Of a stretch of 64,000 nt of DNA, positions 49,287 through 57,518 are shown piece after piece. Each line of letters begins with the position of its first letter. The first letter of the stretch is position 1. The position numbers were made by a program, and so were the translations under genes. Source of the stretch: Oceanibaculum nanhaiense (GTDB lineage: Bacteria > Pseudomonadota > Alphaproteobacteria > Oceanibaculales > Oceanibaculaceae); NCBI RefSeq assembly GCF_002148795.1, contig NZ_MPOB01000001.1:434001-498000 (forward strand), in the 5' to 3' direction. Below the pieces are notes generated by a model. That model saw only the letters and a list, made by a program, of their open reading frames with translations. It made no database searches and was not told where the DNA came from.

Positions 49287-49613
49287 ATGGTCGTGGTGAT
49301 CTTCGAGGTGTATCTCGACCCGGCGAAGGGCGATCGCTATTTCGAGATCGCCGCCGGCCTGCGCAAGGAGCTGGACCAGGTGGATGGTTTCATCTCGGTC
49401 GAGCGTTTCAAGAGCCTGGTGACCGAGGACAAGTACCTGTCGCTGTCCACCTGGCGCGACGAGCAGGCGGTCGAGGCGTGGTACAAGGTGGCCAACCACA
49501 AGAAGGCGCAGCAGGAGGGTATCGAATTGCTGTTCACCGATTACCGCATCCGTGTCGCCGGTGTGTTCCGCGATTATGACATGGCCGTTGGCCGACCCCG
49601 GATGACCCTATGA
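49287..49613 (+). CDS. antibiotic biosynthesis monooxygenase (ABM) domain protein
   Basis: 108 residues of the dimeric alpha/beta ABM fold: VVVIFEVYLDPAKGDRYFEI, GFISVERFKSLVTEDKYLSL and TWRDEQAVEAWYKVANHKKA. Members include heme oxygenases and quinol monooxygenases, but many have no known reaction. The stop overlaps the next start by 4 bases (ATGA). Confidence 0.87.
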   Translation: MVVVIFEVYLDPAKGDRYFEIAAGLRKELDQVDGFISVERFKSLVTEDKYLSLSTWRDEQAVEAWYKVANHKKAQQEGIELLFTDYRIRVAGVFRDYDMAVGRPRMTL

Positions 49614-50026
49614 GGACTATAGCCACCGCCCTTCTTCTCGCCGTCGTGCTGCCCGCCGGCATGGCGGAGGCACAGCAGCGCCGGGAAAGGCCGCCGGTGT
49701 ACGATACCGGCAGCAATGTGCTGCTGCGTTCCAACGCGCCCTTCTGGGAGGTCGGGCGGCTGTCGGAAATGTACTCCACCCTCTGCGCCGCCGGTCAGTT
49801 CAACCAGGTGCGCAAGAATGAAAGGGCGCTGGAGTTCGTTGGCCGGGGCGGCAATACCGTGCTGGGCGTTGCCAAGGGAACCGGCTGGAATCTCTATGAT
49901 CCGCAGGGGCGGGCCGAGCGGGAGGCGGATTATTTCTTCCGCAATGACGGCACGACGAGCTGCGAAGTCTATTACTACAAGCCCGATCCGAACCGCCCGA
50001 AACAGAACGATCCGCTGCAGCGATAG
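49610..50026 (+). CDS. exported hypothetical protein (138 aa)
   Basis: Not recognised. A signal peptide occupies about residues 1-21 (ending MAEA-QQ). The mature protein has two Cys (STLCAAGQ and TSCEVYYYKP) that could form a disulfide, and a beta-rich RKNERALEFVGRGGNTVLGV part. Translationally coupled to the ABM gene, so the two may act in one process. Convergent with the isomerase, whose stop is 3 bases away. Confidence 0.7.
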   Translation: MRTIATALLLAVVLPAGMAEAQQRRERPPVYDTGSNVLLRSNAPFWEVGRLSEMYSTLCAAGQFNQVRKNERALEFVGRGGNTVLGVAKGTGWNLYDPQGRAEREADYFFRNDGTTSCEVYYYKPDPNRPKQNDPLQR

Positions 50027-50029
50027 GCG

Positions 50030-50812
50030 CTATCCGGCTCGGATGCCGTAGGGGGCTGCCCAGGCAAGCCCCGCCGAAGTGCCCTCCGGGCAGCGGTACT
50101 CGAAGCCGATCCAGCCGGCATAGCCGAGCCTATCGATCTCCGCCAGCAGCCAGGGGTAATTCACCTCGCCCTGGTCGGGCGCCACCCGCGCCGGCGGCCC
50201 GGCGATCTGGATATGGCCGACGAGGTCCAGCACGCCCTCCAGCCGGCGCAGCACGTCGCCCTGCTGCACCTGCGTGTGGTAGCAGTCGAATTGCAGCCGC
50301 ACGGCGGGATGGCCGACAGCATTGACGATCTCCGCCCCCTGTTCGGCGCGGTTCAGGAAATAGCCGGGCTGGTCGTGCCCGTTCAGCGGCTCGATCAGCA
50401 GCGTGATGCCGCGCTTTTCCGCTTCCGGCGCGGCGCGGCTCAGATTGGCGATCAGCGTGTCGCGCGCCGATGCGCTGGCGGGGTCGATGCGGCCGGACAG
50501 CACATGGATGCGCCCCGCCCCGATGGCAGCGGCATAATCCAGCGCCTGGGTGATTTCCACCTCGAACACCGCTTCGGCACCCGGCAAGGCGGCGTGGCCC
50601 ATTGTGCCCTTGTCCGGGTCGGTCGGGCTGTTGATCAGCACCGCCTCCACCCCCGCCGCCGTCAGCGCTTCCTTCACCCCGGCGGCTGGCGTGGCGTAGG
50701 GGCGCAGCATCTCCACCCCCTTGAAGCCGGCCTTCGCCGCCGCCGCGATGCGGGCCGGCAGGCTGTCCTGCTCCAGGAACAGATAATCGAGATTGGCGTC
50801 GAAACGGGGCAT
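50030..50812 (-). CDS. hydroxypyruvate isomerase family TIM-barrel protein
   Basis: 260 residues. Hyi/OtnI family marks: MPRFDANLDYLFLEQDSLPA, AKAGFKGVEMLRPYATP, LLIEPLNGHDQPGYFLNRAE with a metal-binding Glu, LQFDCYHTQVQQGD with Asp/His ligands, and GWIGFEYRCPEG. Interconverts hydroxypyruvate and tartronate semialdehyde or a 3-oxo-tetronate analogue. The ATG at 50812 gives the standard length; an upstream in-frame start at 50977 does not. Confidence 0.9.
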   Translation of the reverse strand: MPRFDANLDYLFLEQDSLPARIAAAAKAGFKGVEMLRPYATPAAGVKEALTAAGVEAVLINSPTDPDKGTMGHAALPGAEAVFEVEITQALDYAAAIGAGRIHVLSGRIDPASASARDTLIANLSRAAPEAEKRGITLLIEPLNGHDQPGYFLNRAEQGAEIVNAVGHPAVRLQFDCYHTQVQQGDVLRRLEGVLDLVGHIQIAGPPARVAPDQGEVNYPWLLAEIDRLGYAGWIGFEYRCPEGTSAGLAWAAPYGIRAG

Positions 50813-50945
50813 GGCTCTCCTCACCGCATAGGCGGGCCAGCATAGGCGTGCTGTTCCAAGGCTTCCAGCCCGCCATTGCCGGGCGCTTCCTCCCTCCGCT
50901 AAGCTGCCTGTCGAAAAAGCAGAAATGCCTGCAAGGGAGTCCTCC

Positions 50946-51806
50946 ATGTCCGCGCCCGTCTGGCCCGTCACCGGCATCGACCATATCCTGATCGCGGTGC
51001 GCGATCTGAAGCAGGCCCGCAGTACCTACGAGGCGCTGGGCTTCATGCCGACGCCGATGGGCCGCCACACCAAGCTGGGCTCGATCAATCACTGCCTGAT
51101 GCTGGAAAATGACTATCTGGAACTGCTCGCCATCGACCCGGAGAGCAGCGTGCCGAATCGCTGGAGTGGCCTGCTGGAAGTGCGGCAGGGGGTCGGCGCG
51201 GTGGCGCTGCGCAGCACCGATTCGAAAGGGGCGGCGGTGGCGTTGCGCGCGGCCGGGCTGAACCCTGGCGATGTCAGCGAATTCTCCCGCCCCGTCGAGC
51301 GGCCGGACGGGGTGAAGGATGCGTCCTTCACCGTGCTGCATATCGACCATGCCGCCACGCCGGGCCTGCGCGAATTCCTGTGCCAGCACCACACGCCGGA
51401 ACTGGTCTGGCTGCCGGAATACCAGACCCATCCGAACGGCGCCAAGGCGATCTCCGAGGTGATCGTGGTGGCCACCGATCCGGCGTCGGTCGTCGCCGCG
51501 CAGGAGAAGATGTTCAACACCCGCGCCATGGGCAACAGCCCGCATGCCCGCGTCATCGAGACCGGGACCGCGACCCTGATGGTGATGACGCCCGATGCCT
51601 TCCTGAAGCGCTTCCCCAAGGCCACGCTGGTGAAGGCGGCGCTGCCCTATGTTGCCGGTTTCTCGCTCAGGCTGCGCGACACGATGGCCAGCGCCGGCTG
51701 GTTCCGCAAGCAGGGTATTTCCTTCGAGCGCAGCGCCGATGGCCGCGCCTACCTGCCGCCGGAGCGCGCCTGCGGCGTGACGCTGCAATTCGAAATGCCG
51801 GCCTGA
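50946..51806 (+). CDS. VOC/glyoxalase-like domain protein
   Basis: 286 residues with two vicinal-oxygen-chelate-type modules: GIDHILIAVRDLKQARSTYE at the start, and a second half with LHIDHAATPGLREFLCQHH. It resembles the glyoxalase-like family that pairs with oxidoreductases. His and Glu metal ligands can be guessed but not fixed. The ATG at 50946 has GGGAG upstream. The FAD oxidoreductase follows 12 bases later. Function unknown. Confidence 0.78.
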   Translation: MSAPVWPVTGIDHILIAVRDLKQARSTYEALGFMPTPMGRHTKLGSINHCLMLENDYLELLAIDPESSVPNRWSGLLEVRQGVGAVALRSTDSKGAAVALRAAGLNPGDVSEFSRPVERPDGVKDASFTVLHIDHAATPGLREFLCQHHTPELVWLPEYQTHPNGAKAISEVIVVATDPASVVAAQEKMFNTRAMGNSPHARVIETGTATLMVMTPDAFLKRFPKATLVKAALPYVAGFSLRLRDTMASAGWFRKQGISFERSADGRAYLPPERACGVTLQFEMPA

Positions 51807-51818
51807 AGGGAAAAGACA

Positions 51819-53132
51819 ATGGGGCTGGAACTGGGGATCGACCGGAGGCCCGTGCTGCCGCCCTCGCTGTGGGCGAAGACCGCCGTCTCCGCGCCGGAAA
51901 CGCCGGCCATGCAGGGCGATGTGCGCGCCGATGTCTGCATCATCGGCGGCGGCTATACCGGCCTGTCCACCGCGCTGCATCTGAAGCAGCGTGACCCGTC
52001 GCTTTCCATCGTGGTGCTGGAGGCGGCGGAACCGGGTTGGGGCGCGTCCGGCCGTAATAACGGGCAGGTCATCCCGGCGATGACCCGGCCCGATCCGACC
52101 GACATGCTGCGCGAATACGGGCCGGATCGCGGGCCGCTCTATGCCGCGATGATCCGCGATTCGGCGTCGCTCACCTTCGACATGATCCGCCGCCATGGTA
52201 TCGATTGCGAGGCGGTGCAGAATGGCTGGGTGCAGCCGGCGCACACGCCGGGCCGGATGAAGATCAGCGAAAAGCGCTTCCGCGAGTGGGAGGCGCTGGG
52301 CGCGCCGGTGGCTCTCTATGACCGTGACGCCATCGGGAAGCTGGTCGGCAGTCCGCATTATGAAGGCGGCTGGGGCAATGCGACCGGCGGCCATATCAAC
52401 CCGTTGGGCTACGCGCGCGGTCTGGCGCGCGCCGCGCTTGCGGCCGGCGTGGCTGTGCATGGCATGAGCCCGGCGACCGGGCTGGAACGCCATCACGAGG
52501 GCTGGCGCGTGACCATGCCGGGCGGCAGGGTGACGGCGGGATCGGTGGTGCTGGCGACGGCGGGCTACAGCCGCGACCTCTGGCCGCCGCTGGTGCGCTC
52601 CTTCGTGCCGTTCCGCAATTACCAGGCGGCGACGATGCCCATCGGCGAGAACCAGCGCGCCGGCATCGTGCCCGGCAATCAGGCGATCTCCGACACGCGC
52701 GGCGATCTCTATTTCTTCCGCTTCGATGCGTCGGGCCGGCTGGTCACCGGCGGCAATCTGATCCTGCCCTTTTCCAGCACGGAGCGGCTGGAACGCATGC
52801 TGCCGGCGCGGCTGTCCTGGCTGTTCCCGCAGCTGGCCGGCATCCGCATGGAGCATGTCTGGCACGGTCATTTCGCGGTAACGCTGGACCGCTATCCCCG
52901 CCTGTTCGAGCTGGGGCCGGGGCTCTATTCCTTCATCGGCTGCAACGGGCGCGGGGTGGCGCTCTCCACCGCCATGGGCGGGGTGCTGGCCGGGCTGGTG
53001 TTGGGCGATGACCGTGCGGGTCTGCCGCTGCCGGTCACGCAGCCGCAGCCCATCGCCTTCCACGCCGTGGCCCGCCGTGTCGCCCAGTCGGCGCTGGCCT
53101 GGTACCGCTGGAAGGACAAGCAGGAGGTCTAG
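51819..53132 (+). CDS. FAD-dependent amino-acid/amine oxidoreductase (DAO family)
   Basis: 437 residues. The FAD-binding DVCIIGGGYTGLSTALHLKQ begins near residue 35, followed by PGWGASGRNNGQVIPAM, a region characteristic of the gamma-glutamylputrescine oxidase-like group, and the C-terminal FIGCNGRGVALSTAMGG. Oxidises a primary or secondary amine. The exact substrate cannot be fixed. Its stop overlaps that of the convergent heme A synthase by 4 bases. Confidence 0.88.
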   Translation: MGLELGIDRRPVLPPSLWAKTAVSAPETPAMQGDVRADVCIIGGGYTGLSTALHLKQRDPSLSIVVLEAAEPGWGASGRNNGQVIPAMTRPDPTDMLREYGPDRGPLYAAMIRDSASLTFDMIRRHGIDCEAVQNGWVQPAHTPGRMKISEKRFREWEALGAPVALYDRDAIGKLVGSPHYEGGWGNATGGHINPLGYARGLARAALAAGVAVHGMSPATGLERHHEGWRVTMPGGRVTAGSVVLATAGYSRDLWPPLVRSFVPFRNYQAATMPIGENQRAGIVPGNQAISDTRGDLYFFRFDASGRLVTGGNLILPFSSTERLERMLPARLSWLFPQLAGIRMEHVWHGHFAVTLDRYPRLFELGPGLYSFIGCNGRGVALSTAMGGVLAGLVLGDDRAGLPLPVTQPQPIAFHAVARRVAQSALAWYRWKDKQEV

Positions 53133-54190
53133 CGCGACCGCCGTACCGCGTGCGCGGTCCACAGCGCGGCGGTGAACAGCAGGAAGGCGCCGCCCTGATG
53201 CGCCGCGCCCAGCGACACCGGCACATGCGCCAGCAACGTCATAATGCCCAGCAGATACTGGCCGGCCACCGCCAGCGCCAGCAGGTTGGCCGGCAGCCGC
53301 ACGGCGGGGTCGGCATGGCGGCGCAGTTTCCACCACAGCACCAGCGCGGCCAGCAGCGTCAGCGTCGCCACCAGCCGGTGGTTGAACTGGATCGCCGCCG
53401 TATTCTCCAGCAGGTTCAGCCAGTAGGGCGTCAGCACGCCATAGGCTTCGGGCACCAGATGGCCGTCCATCAGCGGGAAACTATTATAGGCGCGGCCCGC
53501 ATCGGTGCCGGCGACGAAGGCACCGGTCACCACCACGAACAGAATCCACAACGCCAGCGCCAGCGACCAGCCTGCGAGGCGGGAGCCAGCGGGGCGGGCT
53601 GTCGGGGCAAGCCGCCCGCGGATCAGGTCGAGGGCGGTCCACAGCACCACGCCATGCAGGATGAAGGCGACGGTCAGGTGCACTGCCAGCCGGTAATGGC
53701 TGACATCCGGCCGGTCCACCAGCCCGCTCTTCACCATCCACCAGCCGATGCCGCCCTGCACCGCGCCGAGGACGAACATCAGCAGCAGCGCCGGCAGCAG
53801 CGGGCGCTCGATGCGCCCCTTCACCAGGAACCAGACGAAGGGGATGAGGAACAGCAGCCCCAGCCCGCGCCCCCACAGCCGGTGGATATATTCCCACCAG
53901 AAGATCGTCTGGAAGTCGGAAAGGGTCATCCAGAAGTTCTTGTGCTGGAACTCTGGCGTTTGCCTGTACAGGTCGAACAGCCGCTGCCAGGCGGCGTCGC
54001 TCATCGGCGGCACGGCGTCCAGGAAGGCGCGCCATTCCACCATCGACAGGCCGGATTCGGTCAGCCTTGTGATGCCGCCGATCACCACCATGACGAAGAT
54101 GGCGGCGGAACAGACCAGCAGCCAGCGGCCGATCTGGCGGCGATGCGCGGTACGGTCAGACGCGAAAGCGGTGTCGGCGGCGGCGGTCAT
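53129..54190 (-). CDS. ctaA: heme A synthase
   Basis: Oxidises heme O to heme A for aa3-type cytochrome oxidase; type with eight membrane helices. About 353 residues from ATG 54190. Heme-ligand His are visible in WWEYIHRLWGRGLG, SHYRLAVHLTVAFILHG and QFNHRLVATLTLL; GGITRLTESGLSMVEWR is the family signature. Upstream in-frame starts at 54202 and 54265 would add a hydrophilic tail. The gene is isolated from ctaB/ctaCDE here. Confidence 0.9.
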   Translation of the reverse strand: MTAAADTAFASDRTAHRRQIGRWLLVCSAAIFVMVVIGGITRLTESGLSMVEWRAFLDAVPPMSDAAWQRLFDLYRQTPEFQHKNFWMTLSDFQTIFWWEYIHRLWGRGLGLLFLIPFVWFLVKGRIERPLLPALLLMFVLGAVQGGIGWWMVKSGLVDRPDVSHYRLAVHLTVAFILHGVVLWTALDLIRGRLAPTARPAGSRLAGWSLALALWILFVVVTGAFVAGTDAGRAYNSFPLMDGHLVPEAYGVLTPYWLNLLENTAAIQFNHRLVATLTLLAALVLWWKLRRHADPAVRLPANLLALAVAGQYLLGIMTLLAHVPVSLGAAHQGGAFLLFTAALWTAHAVRRSR

Positions 54191-54290
54191 CGGGCGCGGC
54201 ATCCCTGGCTGGACGATATGGCTGTGGTCGGGATGGAATGTGTCGCGCCGGGCGGCTGCCGTCAAACCCCCGCGACCTTTGGGCGCGGCC

Positions 54291-54611
54291 TTATTGGACC
54301 AGCTTTACCGCGCCATCCTCGATGGCGAGCGGCACCGTCGTCAGGCTCTCGCCCTGGCAGGGGCCGGCGATGCATTCACCATCCGCGATCTTGAACAGCG
54401 CGCCATGGGTCGCGCAGATGATGAACTGGCCGCTATCGTCGATGAAATCGTCGGGCATCATTTCCAGCGGCGTGAACAGATGCGGGCAGACATTCACATA
54501 GCCGAATACCGCGCCGCCCTGACGCACCACGAAGATATCCCTGCCATCGACGGAAAATCCCCTGGAGTCGCCGTCGGGAATCTCCTCCAGCTGGCACAGC
54601 ACGCTGCTCAC
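54291..54611 (-). CDS. Rieske-type ferredoxin (nitrite-reductase small-subunit-like)
   Basis: 106 residues from GTG 54611. The [2Fe-2S] ligands are Cys-x-His in VNVCPHLFTPLEM and Cys-x2-His in FIICATHGALF. It is preceded by short strands typical of the NirD/BphF-like fold. The start overlaps the EVE gene stop by 4 bases (GTGA), suggesting coupling. As a stand-alone ferredoxin it would pass electrons to an oxygenase or reductase that is not evident here. Confidence 0.87.
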   Translation of the reverse strand: MSSVLCQLEEIPDGDSRGFSVDGRDIFVVRQGGAVFGYVNVCPHLFTPLEMMPDDFIDDSGQFIICATHGALFKIADGECIAGPCQGESLTTVPLAIEDGAVKLVQ

Positions 54612-55021
54612 AGGCTGGTCTCCCCCATCTCCAGCAGGATCTTCCAGTGCTCGTCGCTGACCGGCTGCACCGACAGGCGCGACTGGCGCACCAGCGCGAT
54701 GTCGGTGAGGCGCGGATCTTCCTTGATGGCCTTCAGCGGCACCGGCTTGGTCATTTTCTTCACCGGCGCCACATCGACCATGCCGAACTTGCCGGCAGGG
54801 TCGCTGGGGTCCGGGTAATATTCCTTCACGATCTTGGCGATGCCGACGATCTCCACCCCTTCGTTGGAGTGGTAGAAGAAGGCGAGGTCGCCAATCTTCA
54901 TCGCCTTCAGATTGTTGGCGGCCTGATAGTTGCGCACCCCGTCCCAATGGGTGCGCCCGTCCTTCACCAGCTGGTCCCAGGAATATTTGAAGGGCTCCGA
55001 TTTCATCAGCCAGTGCGCCAT
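54608..55021 (-). CDS. EVE-domain protein
   Basis: 137 residues: MAHWLMKSEPFKYSWDQLVK, HWDGVRNYQAANNLKAMKIG and FFYHSNEGVEIVGIAKIV are the EVE (PUA-like) pattern, a fold that binds modified bases in RNA or DNA. It sits 4 bases after the YciI gene. Function unknown; a nucleic-acid modification reader or binder is likely. Confidence 0.9.
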   Translation of the reverse strand: MAHWLMKSEPFKYSWDQLVKDGRTHWDGVRNYQAANNLKAMKIGDLAFFYHSNEGVEIVGIAKIVKEYYPDPSDPAGKFGMVDVAPVKKMTKPVPLKAIKEDPRLTDIALVRQSRLSVQPVSDEHWKILLEMGETSL

Positions 55022-55025
55022 CGGC

Positions 55026-55328
55026 TTATTCTCCAAGCGACGCGTTGAAGAACACCTTGCGCCAGGGCTTGATCTCGACATGCGCGAACAGCCCGGCAAG
55101 CGCATAGGGGTCGTTGGCGGCGAAGGCGCGGGCCGCCTCGATGTCCGGCATCTCGACGATCAGGTGGCTGCCGGTCGGCTCCTCGCCAGTGGCGCCGCCG
55201 CCCAGCACCGGGCCGCCGACCAGGATCTTGTCGGCCCGTTCCTTCAGATACTCCAGATGGGTCGGGCGGGTGGCCATGCGCAGCTCGACGCTGTTCGGCT
55301 TGTCTTGGCACACGATGGAAAACAGCAT
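55026..55328 (-). CDS. YciI family protein
   Basis: 100 residues with a dimeric alpha/beta fold: MLFSIVCQDKPNSVELRMAT, RPTHLEYLKERADKILVGGP and PYALAGLFAHVEIKPWRKVF. A conserved His-Asp pair is common in this family; the His of RPTHLEYL is present. Function unknown. It lies 54 bases from tsaD on the same strand and immediately before the EVE gene, so the three form a small run. Confidence 0.88.
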   Translation of the reverse strand: MLFSIVCQDKPNSVELRMATRPTHLEYLKERADKILVGGPVLGGGATGEEPTGSHLIVEMPDIEAARAFAANDPYALAGLFAHVEIKPWRKVFFNASLGE

Positions 55329-55382
55329 GGAAAAATCCTTCAGCTAGATATCGCGGAAAATGTCGGTCGAGAGGCTAGCCGG

Positions 55383-56492
55383 TCAAGACCGCGCTGCCAA
55401 TGCTGTGCTTTGGGCCGCGTCTCGGGCCGAGTCACGAGGCCGCGCCGTGGCGCGCGGCTGCACGGAGACGGCGTCGGGGTCGAGCGGCCAGCGCGGGCGC
55501 GGCGCGAAGTCGAGGCCGTCGGTGAGACCGAGGCGCAGCCGCTCGATGCCGGCCCAGGCGATCATCGCCGCATTGTCGGTGCACAGGCGTGGCGGCGGGG
55601 CGGTGAAGCCATAGCCGAAGTCGCCGCACAGCCCGGTCAGCGCGGTCCGGATGGTCTGGTTGGAGGCAACGCCGCCGGCCACCACCAGCCTGCGCACTTC
55701 CGGATGGCTCTGCCCGAGCATCGTCATCGCGTTGCGGCAGCGGTTCACCAAGCTCTCGGCGGCGGCGGCCTGGAAGCTGGCGGCGAGGTCTGCCTGCGCG
55801 CGTTCCGGCAGTGGGCGCGGCATCGCCTCGGCGATATGGCGCACGGCGGTCTTCAGGCCGGAGAAGGAGAAGTCGCAGCCCGGCCGGCCCAGCATCGGGC
55901 GTGGCAGGGTGTAGCGCGCCGGATCGCCCGCGGTGGCGGCCTTTTCCAGTGACGGGCCGCCCGGATAGGGCAGGCCCAGCATCTTCGCCGTCTTGTCGAA
56001 GGCTTCGCCGACAGCATCGTCGATGGTGGAGCCCAGCAGCGCATAGCGCCCGACACCTTCGACCACGAGCAGCTGGCAATGCCCGCCGGACACCAGCAGC
56101 AGCAGGTAGGGGAAGGCGACATTGTCGGTCAGCCGCGCCGTCAGCGCGTGGCCTTCCAGATGGTTCACCGCGAGGAAGGGCAGGCCGTGCACGGCGGCGA
56201 TGGCCTTGGCCGTCATCACGCCGACGATGACGCCGCCGATCAGCCCCGGCCCGCCGGTCGCGGCGACGCCGGACAGGTCGGCGAAGCCCATGCCGGCCTC
56301 GTCCATCGCCTGGCCCACCAGCCGGTCGATATGGTCGAGATGCGCGCGCGCGGCGATTTCCGGCACCACGCCGCCATAGGGGCGGTGCTCCTCCAGCTGC
56401 GACAGCACGACGTTGGACAGAATCCGCCGGTCCGCCGTCACGATGGCGGCAGCGGTCTCGTCGCAACTTGTCTCGATGCCCAGAACGATCAT
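55383..56492 (-). CDS. tsaD: tRNA N6-adenosine threonylcarbamoyltransferase
   Basis: Catalytic subunit that puts threonylcarbamoyl on A37 of ANN-decoding tRNAs. 369 residues from the ATG at 56492 ([18 protein letters not shown]). The metal-binding His pair is [13 protein letters not shown] (residues 111 and 115); ASKH/Hsp70-like motifs [13 protein letters not shown] and [14 protein letters not shown] follow. A short tail extends beyond the usual end ([15 protein letters not shown]). The start gives 81 bases to hemC, which is divergent. Confidence 0.95.
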   Translation of the reverse strand: MIVLGIETSCDETAAAIVTADRRILSNVVLSQLEEHRPYGGVVPEIAARAHLDHIDRLVGQAMDEAGMGFADLSGVAATGGPGLIGGVIVGVMTAKAIAAVHGLPFLAVNHLEGHALTARLTDNVAFPYLLLLVSGGHCQLLVVEGVGRYALLGSTIDDAVGEAFDKTAKMLGLPYPGGPSLEKAATAGDPARYTLPRPMLGRPGCDFSFSGLKTAVRHIAEAMPRPLPERAQADLAASFQAAAAESLVNRCRNAMTMLGQSHPEVRRLVVAGGVASNQTIRTALTGLCGDFGYGFTAPPPRLCTDNAAMIAWAGIERLRLGLTDGLDFAPRPRWPLDPDAVSVQPRATARPRDSARDAAQSTALAARS

Positions 56493-56573
56493 GGCGCGCA
56501 CTCTATCGGATAGGTACGGTATACTCCAACGGGCTTTCCTTCCGCCCTTCATGCGTCTATCTGTGGCTATACC

Positions 56574-57518
56574 ATGCAGAATAAAAGCCTTGTCCGAATC
56601 GGCACCCGTGGCAGCCAGCTCGCCCTGGCGCAGGCCAGCGAGGTCAAAGCGCGTCTCGCCGCCGCGCATGAGGCTCTCCGCGATCCCGACGCGGTGGAGA
56701 TCGTCGTCATCAGCACCACCGGCGACCGGGTGCAGGACCGTCCGCTGGCGGATATCGGCGGCAAGGGCCTGTTCACCAAGGAGATCGAGGAGGCGCTGCT
56801 GTCGGGCGGCATCGACCTCGCCGTACACTCCATGAAGGATGTGCCGACGGTGCTGCCGGACGGCCTCATCATCGATTGCATCCTGGAGCGCGAGGATCCG
56901 CGCGACGCCTTCCTGTCCACGAAGGCAGCCGGCATCGACGAGCTGCCGGCGGGAAGCGTGGTTGGCACCTCCTCGCTGCGGCGGCAGGCGCTGATCCTCA
57001 GCCGTCGGTCCGATTTGAAGGTGGTCAGCTTCCGGGGCAATGTCGGAACCAGGCTGCGCAAGCTGGAAAATGGCGATGTCGATGCCACGCTGCTGGCGGT
57101 GGCCGGGCTGAATCGCCTGACATTGCAGCCGGCGGGGACCACGCCCATTCCGGCCGATGTCATGCTGCCGGCGGTGGCGCAGGGCGCCATCGGTATCGAG
57201 CGGCGGGAATCGGACGACCGGGTCGCCGTGCTGCTGGCGCCGCTGAACCATGCCGAATCCGCCATCCGGGTGACGGCGGAACGCGCCTTGCTGGCGGTGC
57301 TGGATGGTTCCTGCCGCACGCCGATTGCCGCGCATGCCGTGCTGTCGGGCGACCGTTTGGCGCTTGATGGCCTTGTCGTGTTGCCGGATGGCTCGCAACG
57401 CCATGATGCGGCGCTCGAAGGGGCGCCGGGCGATGCCGCAGCACTGGGCCGCGAGGTCGGGCTGCAATTGAAGCGCGATGCCGGGGCGGAATTTTTCCGG
57501 CTCTTGGGGCAGGGTTGA
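56574..57518 (+). CDS. hemC: hydroxymethylbilane synthase (porphobilinogen deaminase)
   Basis: Polymerises four porphobilinogens to hydroxymethylbilane. 314 residues. [20 protein letters not shown] at the start, [11 protein letters not shown] and [20 protein letters not shown] carry the substrate-binding residues, and Cys near 247 in [14 protein letters not shown] holds the dipyrromethane cofactor. Its stop overlaps the next start by 4 bases (ATGA). Confidence 0.96.
   Translation: MQNKSLVRIGTRGSQLALAQASEVKARLAAAHEALRDPDAVEIVVISTTGDRVQDRPLADIGGKGLFTKEIEEALLSGGIDLAVHSMKDVPTVLPDGLIIDCILEREDPRDAFLSTKAAGIDELPAGSVVGTSSLRRQALILSRRSDLKVVSFRGNVGTRLRKLENGDVDATLLAVAGLNRLTLQPAGTTPIPADVMLPAVAQGAIGIERRESDDRVAVLLAPLNHAESAIRVTAERALLAVLDGSCRTPIAAHAVLSGDRLALDGLVVLPDGSQRHDAALEGAPGDAAALGREVGLQLKRDAGAEFFRLLGQG

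Noticed and set aside
50130-53336. A 1068-codon open frame on the minus strand over the VOC and FAD-oxidoreductase genes
   Set aside because: Shadow of real genes in other frames; no recognisable domain and runs of Arg/His/Gln typical of shadows.
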